Below are positions 54,314 through 64,000 of a DNA stretch of 64,000 nt, one piece after another. The position numbers and the translations under genes are program-made. Within the stretch, counting starts at the first letter, position 1; every line of letters starts with the position of its first letter. The DNA comes from DATFVA01 sp963764235 (GTDB taxonomy: Bacteria; Bacteroidota; Ignavibacteria; Ignavibacteriales; Ignavibacteriaceae). Below the pieces are notes generated by a model, which saw only the letters and a list, made by a program, of their open reading frames with translations, was not told the origin of the DNA and searched no databases. The stretch covers positions 124,001-188,000 of the forward strand of contig CAVXRO010000007.1 of the NCBI GenBank assembly GCA_963764235.1, in the 5' to 3' direction.

Positions 54314-56720
54314 ATGGCAGGAAGTATTGTACTATCAGTCGCTTTAGCTTTCAGTCTGATTGCAATGGTAATGTATTTCCTTTCGTATAGAGGTTACAAG
54401 AATACTCTCAACTACGGAAGAATTGCGTACCATGCTATGGCAGTGCTTGTTATTGTTGCCGCTACAATATTATGGTACGTTATACTTACACACCAGTACC
54501 AGTATCATTATGTTTACAGCTACAGTCAGAACAGTCTGAAAACAGGGTTTCTTATAGCTTCATTCTGGGGAGGGCAGGAAGGCAGTTTTATGTTATGGCT
54601 TCTGCTCACATCAATTGTGGGAATTTTCCTTCAGTCATATACCTCTAAAAGAGGCGATCTTGAACTGAGGGTGATGACAGTATTTACTCTTGCAACAACC
54701 TTTCTGCTGATCATGGTTTCCCCTATGTTCAAGAATCCTTTTGCATATATTTGGACAGAGCCGGTATTTATCCCTGTTAAAAGTATAAGTGCAGGTTTTC
54801 TTAATCTTCCCTGGCTTCAGTCGTTTATTTTCAGCGATGGTTCAAGCGGACAGACATTTGTTAAAATGAGCAGCGATCTTTATGCGAAACTTTCTGCTGC
54901 GGGAATTTCAGTGAACCAGTTTATTGCTAGACGGAAAAGGTCTTAATCCTCAGCTTCTCAATTTCTGGATGCAGATACATCCTCCGATCCTTTTCACAGG
55001 TTTCTCGATGTCGACCGTTCCTTTCTCTTTTGCAGTAGCTGCAATGATGAAGAACGATTATAGAGACTGGGTCAGACAGTCATTTCCCTGGGTGCTTGCC
55101 GGTGCAGGAATACTGGGACTGGGAATTATGCTTGGCGGTTACTGGGCTTATGAAATGCTTGGATGGGGCGGATACTGGGCATGGGATCCTGTTGAAAATT
55201 CAAGCCTGATTCCGTGGCTAGTCGGTGTTGCCTCTGTTCACACTTTGCTTGTTCAAAGAAAAAGCCAGGCAAAAGGCGGCATAGGAAAGTATGCAAAGAC
55301 GAATCTTATACTATGTATAATGACGTACATCCTGGTATTATATAGCACCTTCTTAACAAGAAGCGGAGTACTCGGTGATGCTTCTGTACATTCCTTTGTA
55401 GATCCGGGTATGCTTGTTTACCTGTTCCTGGTTATATTCATAGGTACTTTCATTGTTCTTGGATTCGGTATGCTCATATACAGATGGAAGTACTTAACCG
55501 AAGCAGTACAGACTGATGAGAATTTATTATCAAGGGATCTTGCATTATTTACTGCGACAATCGTTTTGATTGCCTCTGCTGTGGTCGTACTCGTCGGTAC
55601 TTCGGCCCCTTTATTCGGAGTATCTGTCGATACATTCTTCTACAATGAGATGAACCTCCCGATAGCAATTATTATTGGCCTGCTGAACGGGTTGAGCCTC
55701 CTGCTGAAATGGAAACAGACCCGGGGTCAGGAACTGATAAGGAAATCGATACCTGCAGTCGCAATTGCATTATTATTTACAGCTTTTGTTGTAATCTTCG
55801 GCGGAATGCGCGAGATTATGATGATACTGCTTGCATTTTCAGCGGCATTTTCAGTGGCAGTTAACGTTGAAATAGCAATTAAAGTTATCCGCGGAAATAT
55901 GAAGATGCTAGGGGCCTACGTTTCTCATATCGGTATCGCACTCTTTATTCTCGGTGTAATCGGTTCAGCCGCTTACGGCAGTGAAACTGATATCGATCTT
56001 ATTAAAAATCAGCCTCAACAGGCATTCGGATACAAACTGACTTTTACCGGTTATCACCCGATCGAGAACAATTCCAAGTATGCTTTTAATATCCAGGTCG
56101 AAAAAGGGGACACGAAATACACCGTATCTCCGGTTATGTATATCAGCGAGTTCAACAATGGATTGATGAGAGAACCGGCAATATTGAATATGCTGACTAA
56201 AGATTTCTATGTATCGCCTCTGGGTTATGATGATCAATCACAGAATCAGGCGGCTGAAGGTATTGATGTAAAGCTTAACGTCGGCCAGAAAACAAATGTT
56301 GAAGGAGCACAGATAGAATATACAGAGTTCGTAAAGCCCGATATGAGCGTTATGATGGGCGGCGGAGATTTTGAAATGGGTGCAAACCTTAAAGTTGTTA
56401 AAGATGGGAAAACATATAATGTTGAACCGAAACTGAAGAAAACCGGCCGTGATTTTATCTATGTTCCGGTTCAGATCTCAGAAGCAAATATCAAAATACA
56501 GCTTAAGAAAATCGATCCTGCTACTCAAACTGCAGACTTTATAATCGGGAAGCTGGAAGGCCAATCTGCCGCAAAACAGGAACCCAAAGAAGTTTTAACT
56601 GTAGCTGCAAGCGTTAAGCCGTTTATTAGTCTTGTTTGGACAGGAATACTTATTATGGTTGCAGGTTTCTTTGTTGCGGTTTCAAGGCGGTTGAGAGAAT
56701 CTCTGGTAAAGAGCAGCTAG
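54314..56720 (+). CDS. ccmF: Cytochrome c heme lyase CcmF (one frameshift)
   Basis: About 801 residues when repaired, with more than twelve membrane segments. It ligates heme from CcmE to the CxxCH motifs of apocytochromes c. The heme-handling signature WGGYWAWDPVENSSLIPWL is at 55163-55219, and WGGQEGSFMLWLLLTS lies in the first half. The frame changes at 54926-54930: deleting the T of GCTA joins NQFIA to DGKGLNPQLLNFWMQIHPP, the strongly conserved CcmF segment. The C-terminal region after about residue 560 is a periplasmic beta-rich domain with a final membrane helix. A strong terminator closes the operon. Confidence 0.9.
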
Positions 56721-56743
56721 AAGCCCCGCATCATATTTTTATA

Positions 56744-56771
56744 AATGCCCGTTTATGTCGGGCATTTTTTT
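56744..56771 (+). terminator. Terminator of the bamD-ccmF unit
   Basis: Perfect 7-bp stem ATGCCCG/CGGGCAT with a 7-nt loop and eight T. Confidence 0.9.
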
Positions 56772-56810
56772 TAACTTACTTAATAAAGAATTAAAAAATC
56801 AGGGAAAATC

Positions 56811-58982
56811 ATGAAGGTTTCAACCGGACACGCAGGTAAAGCACTGATCCTCATTTCATTCCTGTTTTTCGCATTTACCTCTTTTCGTCCCCATGAAGGG
56901 ATGTATCCGCTGACAGAAATAAGGAATCTCAACTTAAAGGATGCAGGATTAAAAATACCCATTGATGAAGTATATAACCCGGATGGCGTCAGCCTTGTGG
57001 ATGCGTTGGTACACCTGGGAGGCTGTACTGGTTCTTTTGTCTCCCCTGAAGGATTAATAATTACGAACCATCACTGTGCGTTCGGAGCCGTTCAGAAGGT
57101 AAGTACTACAGAACATAACTACCTTGAAAATGGTTTTCTTGCCGGGAGCAGGGAGCAGGAGATTCCTGCGGAAGGAGTAACCTGTAAAATTACCCAGTCG
57201 TATCAGGATGTAAGTAATGAGGTATTAATTGCGGCCAATGCAGTAGCTGATGTTTCTGAACGCGAGAAAGCAATCCAGGATAAGATCGAAGAAATTGTAA
57301 AAAGAGAAGAAGAACAGGATCCGGCTATTGAGGCACAGGTTTCCGAAATGTTCATAGGTGAAACCTATATTCTTTTCCGATACAAAGTGATTAAAGACGT
57401 AAGGCTTGTGTATGTTCCGCCAAGGGCAATAGGCGAATTCGGGGGCGAATCTGATAACTGGGTTTGGCCGCGGCACAACGGGGACTTTTCATTTATGCGT
57501 GCTTATGTAGCGCCTGACGGTCGTGTGGCAGAATATTCAAAAAATAACGTTCCTTATCATCCGAAAAAATTCATTCAGGTAAATCCCGACGGAGCAGAGG
57601 AAGGCGATTTTATTTTTATTCTTGGTTATCCTGCAAGGACATTTAAACATCAGCCGTCAGACTTCCTGAAATATCAGTATGAATATCAGCTTCCGTACAT
57701 TCAGAAGTTGTATTCCTGGCTGATCGATCTCTACATTGAGAGGGGAAAGAATGACCCCGAATTTGAACTTCAGTTTGCCGCAAAAGTAAAAGGCCTTTCA
57801 AATACTGAGAAGAACTACCGCGGAAAGATGATAGGAATTAAACGTTTCAACCTTCTCGAAAAAAAGCAGCAGGAAGAAAAAAATCTGCAGGAATTCATTG
57901 AATCAAAACCCGAACCGAAAGAAAAATACGGAAAAGTGTTAAGCAGGATCGACTATGTATATAAAGGTATTTTTGATGACGGAATAGTTCCGCTTTTTCT
58001 TTCGCAGCTTCAAAGGCAGATTGATATATACAAGCTGGCGGATATATTCATAAAATACAAAGATTCCCGGCAGCTGCCTGAATCGGTAAGGAAAGACGCT
58101 TACAAGGATAAGAATTACCTGAAGCTTGAAAGCCGGGTCAATTCAGTCTATATATCTTACTATCCGGAACTCGATAAAAAGATTATGAAGAAGATCCTTA
58201 ATGACGGAATTCAGCATAAAGAAATTTCTGCACTTCAGCCGCTGGCAGTTTTCGCGAGAAGTATAAAACTCGGGAACAGGATAAACAATTTTGTGGATTA
58301 TCTATATGACAGCACTTTTGTCAGCACTCCCGAAAAATATATTTCCCTTCTTAGGAATGACTCAATAAAACTTGCCGATATCAACGATCCGTATATCAAC
58401 TTCGTAAAGCAGATGGAAGATATACAGGAAAACTATGATAAAAGGAATGAAGAAAGGGAAGGAAAGCTTAACCTGCTGCTTGCTCAGCTGATGGATGCAA
58501 AAAAACTCTGGCTCAACAAATCATTTGTTCCCGATGCCAATAGAACCCTGAGATTAACCTACGGCCATATTAAAGGATACTCTCCTTCAGATGCAGTATA
58601 CTTTGACCCTATAACAACATTGAAAGGTGTTATTGAAAAAGGGAAGGAATCTGGTGAGTACAAATTACCCGAAAAAATTAAAGAGTTATATGAAAAGAGA
58701 GACTTCGGAAGGTTTGCAGACAAGAAATACAACGATGTGCCTGTTGCAATATTGTATAATACAGATACCAGCGGAGGCAACAGCGGTAGTCCTATTTTGG
58801 ATGCTTATGGAAAACTGGTAGGTGTAAACTTCGACAGGGCTTTTGAAGCAACGGTAAACGACTATGCCTGGAGTCCCGAATACAGCCGTTCTATTGGTGT
58901 AGACATTAGATATGTCCTCTGGGTTGCTGAGAAAGTCGGCGGCGCAGATTTCCTGCTGAAAGAAATGGGAGTATCACCATAA
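56811..58982 (+). CDS. S46-family dipeptidyl-peptidase, DPP11-like
   Basis: A 723-residue periplasmic serine exopeptidase. A signal peptide (to about residue 28) precedes the chymotrypsin-like double barrel. The catalytic His is in TNHHCAFGAVQ near residue 87, the nucleophile in SGGNSGSPIL near 655. The helical cap domain is in the middle. In this family the residue in the segment corresponding to NFDRAFEA sets specificity: Arg in DPP11 (Asp/Glu at P1), Gly in DPP7. Arg here points to acidic P1 preference. It releases dipeptides from oligopeptide N-termini, supporting amino acid use. It has no obvious partner gene. Confidence 0.93.
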   Translation: MKVSTGHAGKALILISFLFFAFTSFRPHEGMYPLTEIRNLNLKDAGLKIPIDEVYNPDGVSLVDALVHLGGCTGSFVSPEGLIITNHHCAFGAVQKVSTTEHNYLENGFLAGSREQEIPAEGVTCKITQSYQDVSNEVLIAANAVADVSEREKAIQDKIEEIVKREEEQDPAIEAQVSEMFIGETYILFRYKVIKDVRLVYVPPRAIGEFGGESDNWVWPRHNGDFSFMRAYVAPDGRVAEYSKNNVPYHPKKFIQVNPDGAEEGDFIFILGYPARTFKHQPSDFLKYQYEYQLPYIQKLYSWLIDLYIERGKNDPEFELQFAAKVKGLSNTEKNYRGKMIGIKRFNLLEKKQQEEKNLQEFIESKPEPKEKYGKVLSRIDYVYKGIFDDGIVPLFLSQLQRQIDIYKLADIFIKYKDSRQLPESVRKDAYKDKNYLKLESRVNSVYISYYPELDKKIMKKILNDGIQHKEISALQPLAVFARSIKLGNRINNFVDYLYDSTFVSTPEKYISLLRNDSIKLADINDPYINFVKQMEDIQENYDKRNEEREGKLNLLLAQLMDAKKLWLNKSFVPDANRTLRLTYGHIKGYSPSDAVYFDPITTLKGVIEKGKESGEYKLPEKIKELYEKRDFGRFADKKYNDVPVAILYNTDTSGGNSGSPILDAYGKLVGVNFDRAFEATVNDYAWSPEYSRSIGVDIRYVLWVAEKVGGADFLLKEMGVSP

Positions 58983-59055
58983 TAATTGTACTATCCCGGA
59001 ATTACCTGCATATTTATGCAGTTTAAAGTTAATTTATTAATCTTTAGTATTAGTT

Positions 59056-59685
59056 ATGATTAGAATCGGTATTGTAGAAGATGATGATATAATCCGCGAA
59101 GGGATTCAAAAATATTTGAATTCTCAGGATGATTTCATATGTGATGTTGCTGAAGATAGTTTTGAGAAATTTCTTCCTATGCTGGTGAAAAATGGTCCCG
59201 TTGATATCGCCCTGGTAGATATTGGTCTCCCCGGTATTTCGGGAATAAACGGAATTAAAATATTAAGGAAGGAATACCCTGATATTAATATAATTATGCT
59301 TACAGTGTATAATGATACTTCCAGGATATTCAGTTCGTTGTGTGCAGGAGCTTCGGGATACCTGTTAAAAAACACTCCCCTGGAAGAGATAAAAAAATCG
59401 ATCGAAATACTTGACAGCGGCGGCTCCCCGATGTCACCTGAAATAGCAAGAAAGGTGATTGAATATTTTAATCCCGATAAATCCGAAGGATATAAATCCG
59501 ACTTAACAAAGAAAGAAAATGAAATTGTGAATGCTCTTGTCGAAGGTTTAAGTTATAAACTGATTGCGGATAAATTGGAAATCTCAATTGATACCGTAAG
59601 ATTTCATATCAGAAATATATACCGCAAACTTCATGTTAATTCAAAGGCTGAGGTAATAAGCAAATCCTTAAAAGGAGAAATATAG
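59056..59685 (+). CDS. Orphan LuxR/NarL-family response regulator
   Basis: A 209-residue regulator similar to the one at 17 kb. Receiver: acidic EDDD at 8-11, phospho-acceptor Asp55 in ALVDIGLPG, Thr in MLTVYND, Lys in GYLLKN. LuxR helix-turn-helix at about 150-200 (LTKKENEIVNALVEG...VRFHIRNIYRKLHVNS). No kinase gene is adjacent, so its partner is encoded elsewhere. It has 74 bp between the peptidase stop codon and its start, and a LamG-containing type IX cargo gene follows 287 bp later, a plausible target. Confidence 0.92.
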   Translation: MIRIGIVEDDDIIREGIQKYLNSQDDFICDVAEDSFEKFLPMLVKNGPVDIALVDIGLPGISGINGIKILRKEYPDINIIMLTVYNDTSRIFSSLCAGASGYLLKNTPLEEIKKSIEILDSGGSPMSPEIARKVIEYFNPDKSEGYKSDLTKKENEIVNALVEGLSYKLIADKLEISIDTVRFHIRNIYRKLHVNSKAEVISKSLKGEI

Positions 59686-59972
59686 AGCTGCCGGCGGTGA
59701 ATAGTTTATTCCGGTTATGGGGAGCAGCTTGCCCCGCTTTTAACACATAGACATCAACCTAATAATTTAATAAGGTTGATTAAAACTAAAAATATTGTTT
59801 CCAAACAACCAAAAATCTGACCCGAGATTGACTACTGAGCTATAACCTCTCAAATCTCTTTCCATTGCCCATCTACAATCATTACCACATCTTTATGTGG
59901 TTTTCTGAATCAAAGTAATTTCCTATTATAGATATAACCGCAGAACTAATATCTAATTTAACGAGGTCAGAT
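59686..59972. other. Intergenic region with inverted repeats
   Basis: A GGGG/CCCC hairpin at about 59719-59735 may end the regulator transcript. A perfect 8-bp inverted repeat ATCAACCT/AGGTTGAT is at 59753-59780. A compact hairpin ACCACAT-cttt-ATGTGGT followed by TTTTC is at 59884-59905, about 70 bp before the LamG gene. The G-rich box found at 14-21 kb is absent. Confidence 0.5.
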
Positions 59973-60972
59973 ATGAAACATATTATGATGTCAGTAACCA
60001 CAATCTTACTCTTATCCGGTTATCTCTTTGCCCAGCATGGCAGTGCCCTCTTCTTCAACGGGGTGGATAATAATGTAGATTTCGGAAATGCAGCAGCATT
60101 TGATATTGATTCAGCTGTTACTTACGAGGTCTGGATAAGACCTGATTCAAATCAGTCTGGATTTATTTTGAACAAGTGGGTTAGTGGTTTCGAAGATAAG
60201 ATGTTACATTTTTCGTCAGGACATGTGTCCTTTTATTTGTTCAACACTTTTGCCCAGGCTTCGCTTAGTACATCAGCTATAATTCCTCTCCATGAGTTTA
60301 CTCATATTGCAGCAACTTATGATGGCACAACTGCAAAAATATATGTTAACGGTATACTTGATACTTTGAAAGATGTGAGCAGTGGGGCTAAAAATAACTC
60401 AGGTATTCTTTATGCAGGTTTCAATCCTGACCGGTTTGATTTTGTAGCCCCTTTCATGGGGGTTATTGATGAAGTCCGCATCTGGAATATTGCACTGACA
60501 GATTTAGAAATCCAGACTACTATGAATCAGCCTTTGAGTGGAAATGAAGCGGGATTAGCCGGATGCTGGGATTTTGATGAAGGGACGGGAACGACAACAG
60601 CTGATAAAACCGCAAACGGCAATGACGGAACTATTAACGGTGCAACGTGGGTTAATCCTTTAAAAGAATATTAATGAATCCGATCCCGTGCAGTCATTCA
60701 CTATATTACAGAATTATCCCAATCCGTTTAATCCCTCTACAACTATAACTTATAATCTTCCGTTTGAATGCACTGTAGAAATATCGGTTTTTAACACTAT
60801 TGGTCAAAAAGTAAAAGAGCTGATGAATGGAAGTGAAATCGCCGGCGAACATACCATAAGCTTTAATGCAGGCAACCTTGCTTCAGGGATATACATATAT
60901 CAGATAAGGGCGGAATCTATCAACGGCGGGGCTAATTTCAGAACGTCTAAAAAAATGATGCTGCTGCGATGA
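59973..60972 (+). CDS. LamG-domain type IX-secreted protein (one frameshift)
   Basis: About 333 residues when repaired. A signal peptide (MKHIMMSVTTILLLSGYLFA) leads into a LamG/concanavalin-like domain at about 22-230 (ALFFNGVDNNVDFGN..., TYEVWIRPDSNQSG, HIAATYDGTTAKIYVNG, GVIDEVRIWNIALT, GCWDFDEGTG). A type IX sorting domain with NYPNPFNPS ends the protein. The frame shifts at about 60669: dropping one base after LKE gives INESDPVQSFTILQNYPNPF, linking both parts. LamG domains bind carbohydrates; no enzymatic domain is attached. It would be exported to the surface or medium. Confidence 0.82.
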
Positions 60973-61143
60973 GAAAATTTTAAAGCTTGCAATGGATCGA
61001 TTTTCAATACTTTGATATCTAACTTCTGATCTCCACATCTATTTTATACTCTTAAGGTATATTAAACCCGCGTAAGTATAATATACGGTTGGGTAGAAAA
61101 TAATCCAAACACTTGCTGGCAATTTGAAAATCGATAAAACTAT

Positions 61144-64000
61144 TCAGAACCTCAATTTCACTTCTACATTATGTTCCTGCCGGTCATCAACAAGGGAAAT
61201 TATTTTATCAGTCTTCTCCTCTCCATCAACAGCTATTCTCAAATTTGTATCAGTATCATGCGTCTGGTAAACAGAAATGTGGTAAACAGTATCCCGGTAC
61301 CTGTAATTCACTTTATATTTCTCCCAATCAGCGGGAATGCAGGGTTCAATATATAGTTTATCCGCTTCAAGTCTTAATCCAAGCAGTGATTCCACGATAA
61401 GACGGTACATCCATCCGGCCGATCCGGTGTACCAGGTCCATCCGCCGCGGCCCGTATGAGGCTTTACAGCATAGATATCGGCGGCAACGACATAGGGTTC
61501 AACTTTGTATAAGGCTCTACCCTCCGGCGTTGAAGAATGATTGAGCGGGATGATAATCTGCAGGAGTTCCCATGCTCGTTTGCTATCACCCATAGCTGCA
61601 AAAGCCATTGCCGCCCAGATCGCAGCATGTGTATATTGACCTCCATTCTCTCTTACACCTGGAACATAGCCTTTTATGTATCCCGGATTTAAATCTGATT
61701 TGTCGAACGGCGGATCTAGGAGCTGAATTAGTTTGCTATCGTAGTGTACAAGGTACTTATCCAATGCGTCCATAGCCATGTGTGAACGTGCTTTATCGCC
61801 GGCTCCTGAAAGCACCGACCAGCTTTGCACGATTGAATCAATGCTGCACTCCGGGTTGACTTCAGATCCGAGCGGTGAACCATCATCAAAATAAGCCCTG
61901 CGGTACCATTTTCCGTCCCAGCCTTTTTGTTCTATGTTTTTCTGCAATACGGAAGCTTCATCTTTACATTGATCTGAGAAGGGAATATCGCCCTGCATTT
62001 CTGCTATCTTTGCGAACTGAATCAGCACTTCATAAAGGAAGAATCCCAACCAAACACTTTCACCTTTCCCTTTAAAGCCAACCATATTCATTCCGTCGTT
62101 CCAGTCGCCACTGCCGATCAGCGGCAGACCATGATCACCAAATCTTAATCCTCGGACAATAGATCTTACACAATGCTGGTATAGGCTTCCCGGCACTTCT
62201 GCTCTGCCTGGAAGGTCATAATAGGAATCAACATCGGGATTAATTGTGCGGCCTTCCAGAAAATATACAGGTTCATTCAGCACACCTGTATCGCCTGTAC
62301 TTTGCACATACCTGCAAACCGCCAAAGGCAGCCAGAGATAATCATCCGAACAATGTGTTCTTACACCACGTCCCGCAGGAGGGTGCCACCAATGTTGTAC
62401 GTCTCCTTCCTGGAATTGCCGGCTTGCACAAAGTAAAAGATGTTTTCTTGTCAGGGCTGGCTCAGTATGAATTAGCGACATTACATCCTGCAGTTGATCC
62501 CGGAAACCGAAAGCTCCACCCGACTGATAATAGCCGCTTCGTGCCCATATACGGCAAGCAAGTGTCTGATACAACAGCCATCCATTCGATAATATATCCA
62601 TAGCGGCGTCAGGTGTTTCTATTTGAATTGCACCAAGCGTTTTATTCCAATAATACCAGACGGCTTCGAGTGCCTTACGGGCTGCATCTGATCCCTGGAA
62701 GCGGCGGAGTATTTTAATTACATCATTCTCATCTCGTCCTGAACCGAATTTGAAAATGATCTCATGTTCCTGATCTTCGGCAAGTTCGAAAGAGACTCTG
62801 ATAGCCGCACAGGGATCTAAACCTGCCCCAGTATTACCGGAAAGAGCAGAACTGATTATAGCAGCAGGCCTCTGCAGTGAACCGTTTCGGCCAATGAATT
62901 CAGTACGATCTCCCGTTATGCTGTCAGGCGTGCTATCTGTCTGAAAGAAGACAATCCTGTCCTTAAACTCTGAATTGTACGGATTCCGCGCCAATATTGT
63001 GGAACCATCGGGACTAGTTTTTGTTATAACATGCATACCTGATTTTTGAACGCAGATCACCAAGAACTAACTCCACATAACCCGTGAGAGATAGCCTGCA
63101 GGATTTACCCGACTCATTTCGCACTTTCAAAACTGAGAATTTGATTGACGCATCCGTTGCGGCATATATCCAAAGCTCCGACCGGATCCCATTTTCTGTA
63201 TGTTCGAAAACACTGTAGCCGAATCCATGACGACTGGCGTATGCGCCAATTCCTTTAGCCGGTAATGGTGTGGGTGACCAGTAGTGACCGGTATCTTCAT
63301 CACGAATATAAAAAGCTTCTCCGCTTGCATCGCTGACAGGATCATTATTCCAGGGAGTGAGCCGGAATTCATGAGCATTTGTACTCCATGTGTATGAAGA
63401 GCCGCTTTCCGATACAACTGTTCCGAAATCCTGATTTGCAATTACATTTACCCATGGAGCCGGTGTAACTTGATTAAGGGAGGTTGTAATTATATATTCA
63501 CGACCGTCAGGTGTGAACCCGCCCATTCCGTTAAAGAAAATCAGATCATTGCGGGGAATAAGGGTATCATCCTGCGCCATCCGATGATTCCGGGCTGCTT
63601 TGAAGCGTCTGACCGGAACTGCTTCAATTCTTTGTTTGCTGATCTGCTGCTCAAGAGTTCCCAATTGATCCGAGATAATTACACGGGCAACTGTCTGGAT
63701 GAGAATCCTATCCTCACTGGATATCTGATCAGAGTGTCTTACAAAAATTCCGCCTGATCTGTCAACCAGTCCTGCTTCGAAACCTGCGGTAATCAGAGTT
63801 AGAATTTGTTCCTGTAATAATTGCCTGTAACCGGCACGGTCTTCATTCCAGATCACCAGGTCCACAGCTAATCCTTTCAATCTCCAGTAAGAATGAGCCT
63901 GGACAAGCCGGCGTACAAGACTAATGTTTTCCAGGTTTTCAATCTTCAGCAGCACAATAGGTAAATCACCCGAAATAGCATAACCCCACAAACCGGATTG
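61144..64000 (-). CDS. GH94 glycoside phosphorylase / cyclic beta-glucan synthase-like protein, 3' part (one frameshift)
   Basis: The gene runs off the right edge, so only the C-terminal 950 or so residues are seen. The sequence at the edge, LWGYAISGDLPIVL, and SEDRILIQTVARVI resemble the region between the glycosyltransferase and phosphorylase parts of NdvB/ChvB cyclic beta-1,2-glucan synthases. Then comes a GH94 beta-sandwich (FFNGMGGFTPDGREYII, ARNPYNSEF) and an (alpha/alpha)6 barrel with GSGDWNDGMNMVG holding the general-acid Asp. The frame shifts at 63043-63047: removing one A from the A5 joins LRSK to SGMHVITKTSPDG. A soluble phosphorylase or a full cyclic glucan synthase are both possible. 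Confidence 0.85.

Noticed and set aside
13150..54946. Programmed ribosomal frameshifting as the cause of the split genes
   Set aside because: The shift points lack a common slippery heptamer and downstream structure, need both insertions and deletions, and occur in unrelated families.

Overview
The window looks like a chromosomal piece of a member of the Ignavibacteriota (Bacteroidota/Chlorobiota side of the tree). The evidence is: several exported proteins ending in the type IX secretion sorting domain with the N-Y/F-P-N-P-F-N-P motif, a PorQ-like outer-membrane protein, many beta-propeller and FG-GAP exported proteins, a two-component system with a giant periplasmic propeller, and AT-rich intergenic DNA. 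No rRNA, tRNA, CRISPR array, integrase or transposase was found; it reads as core chromosome with an accessory flavour at 32.3-32.9 kb.

Layout. 0-4.3 kb: a SugE/Gdx-type exporter behind a diadenylate cyclase fused to a YbbR (CdaR-like) domain, a small lipoprotein, and a cyclic-2,3-diphosphoglycerate-synthetase-family P-loop protein. 4.4-7.4 kb: a giant VPS10/BNR propeller. 7.6-9.9 kb: a candidate small RNA with its own promoter and terminator, then groEL-groES under a perfect CIRCE operator and a sigma70-like promoter. 10-11.5 kb: CPBP-family membrane protein and pdxJ. 11.5-20.8 kb: two type IX cargo proteins (Ycf48-like propeller; FG-GAP/ASPIC/PKD) and a LuxR-type regulator with its propeller-sensor kinase; the same 13-bp G-rich box lies upstream of all three transcription units. 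20.9-28.2 kb: ADP-forming acyl-CoA synthetase, LD-carboxypeptidase, K+ channel, lipoprotein, priA. 28.2-33.8 kb: a secreted two-domain protein, a type IX cargo, a TrmB-family regulator with two tandem palindromes in its promoter, a 10 x 16-bp degenerate tandem repeat, and a Yip1-family protein. 34-38.5 kb: a tight five-gene unit tnaA-DUF4905-AMMECR1-MEMO-DUF2520. 38.5-46.6 kb: phosphate transporter plus DUF47 partner, glyS, TPR protein, PorQ, zinc-ribbon protein, htpX. 46.7-56.8 kb: a ten-gene unit from bamD through two exported proteins to ccmABCDEF, whose CcmE has the Cys-x3-Tyr heme motif (System I*). 56.8-64 kb: S46 peptidase, an orphan LuxR regulator, a LamG type IX cargo and the 3' part of a GH94 (NdvB-like) enzyme that runs off the window.

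A general caveat: at least ten single-base frameshifts interrupt otherwise well-conserved genes, including essential-looking ccmA, ccmB and ccmF. They are best explained as residual consensus indels in the assembly, so those genes are annotated here as full-length loci with the shift positions given.
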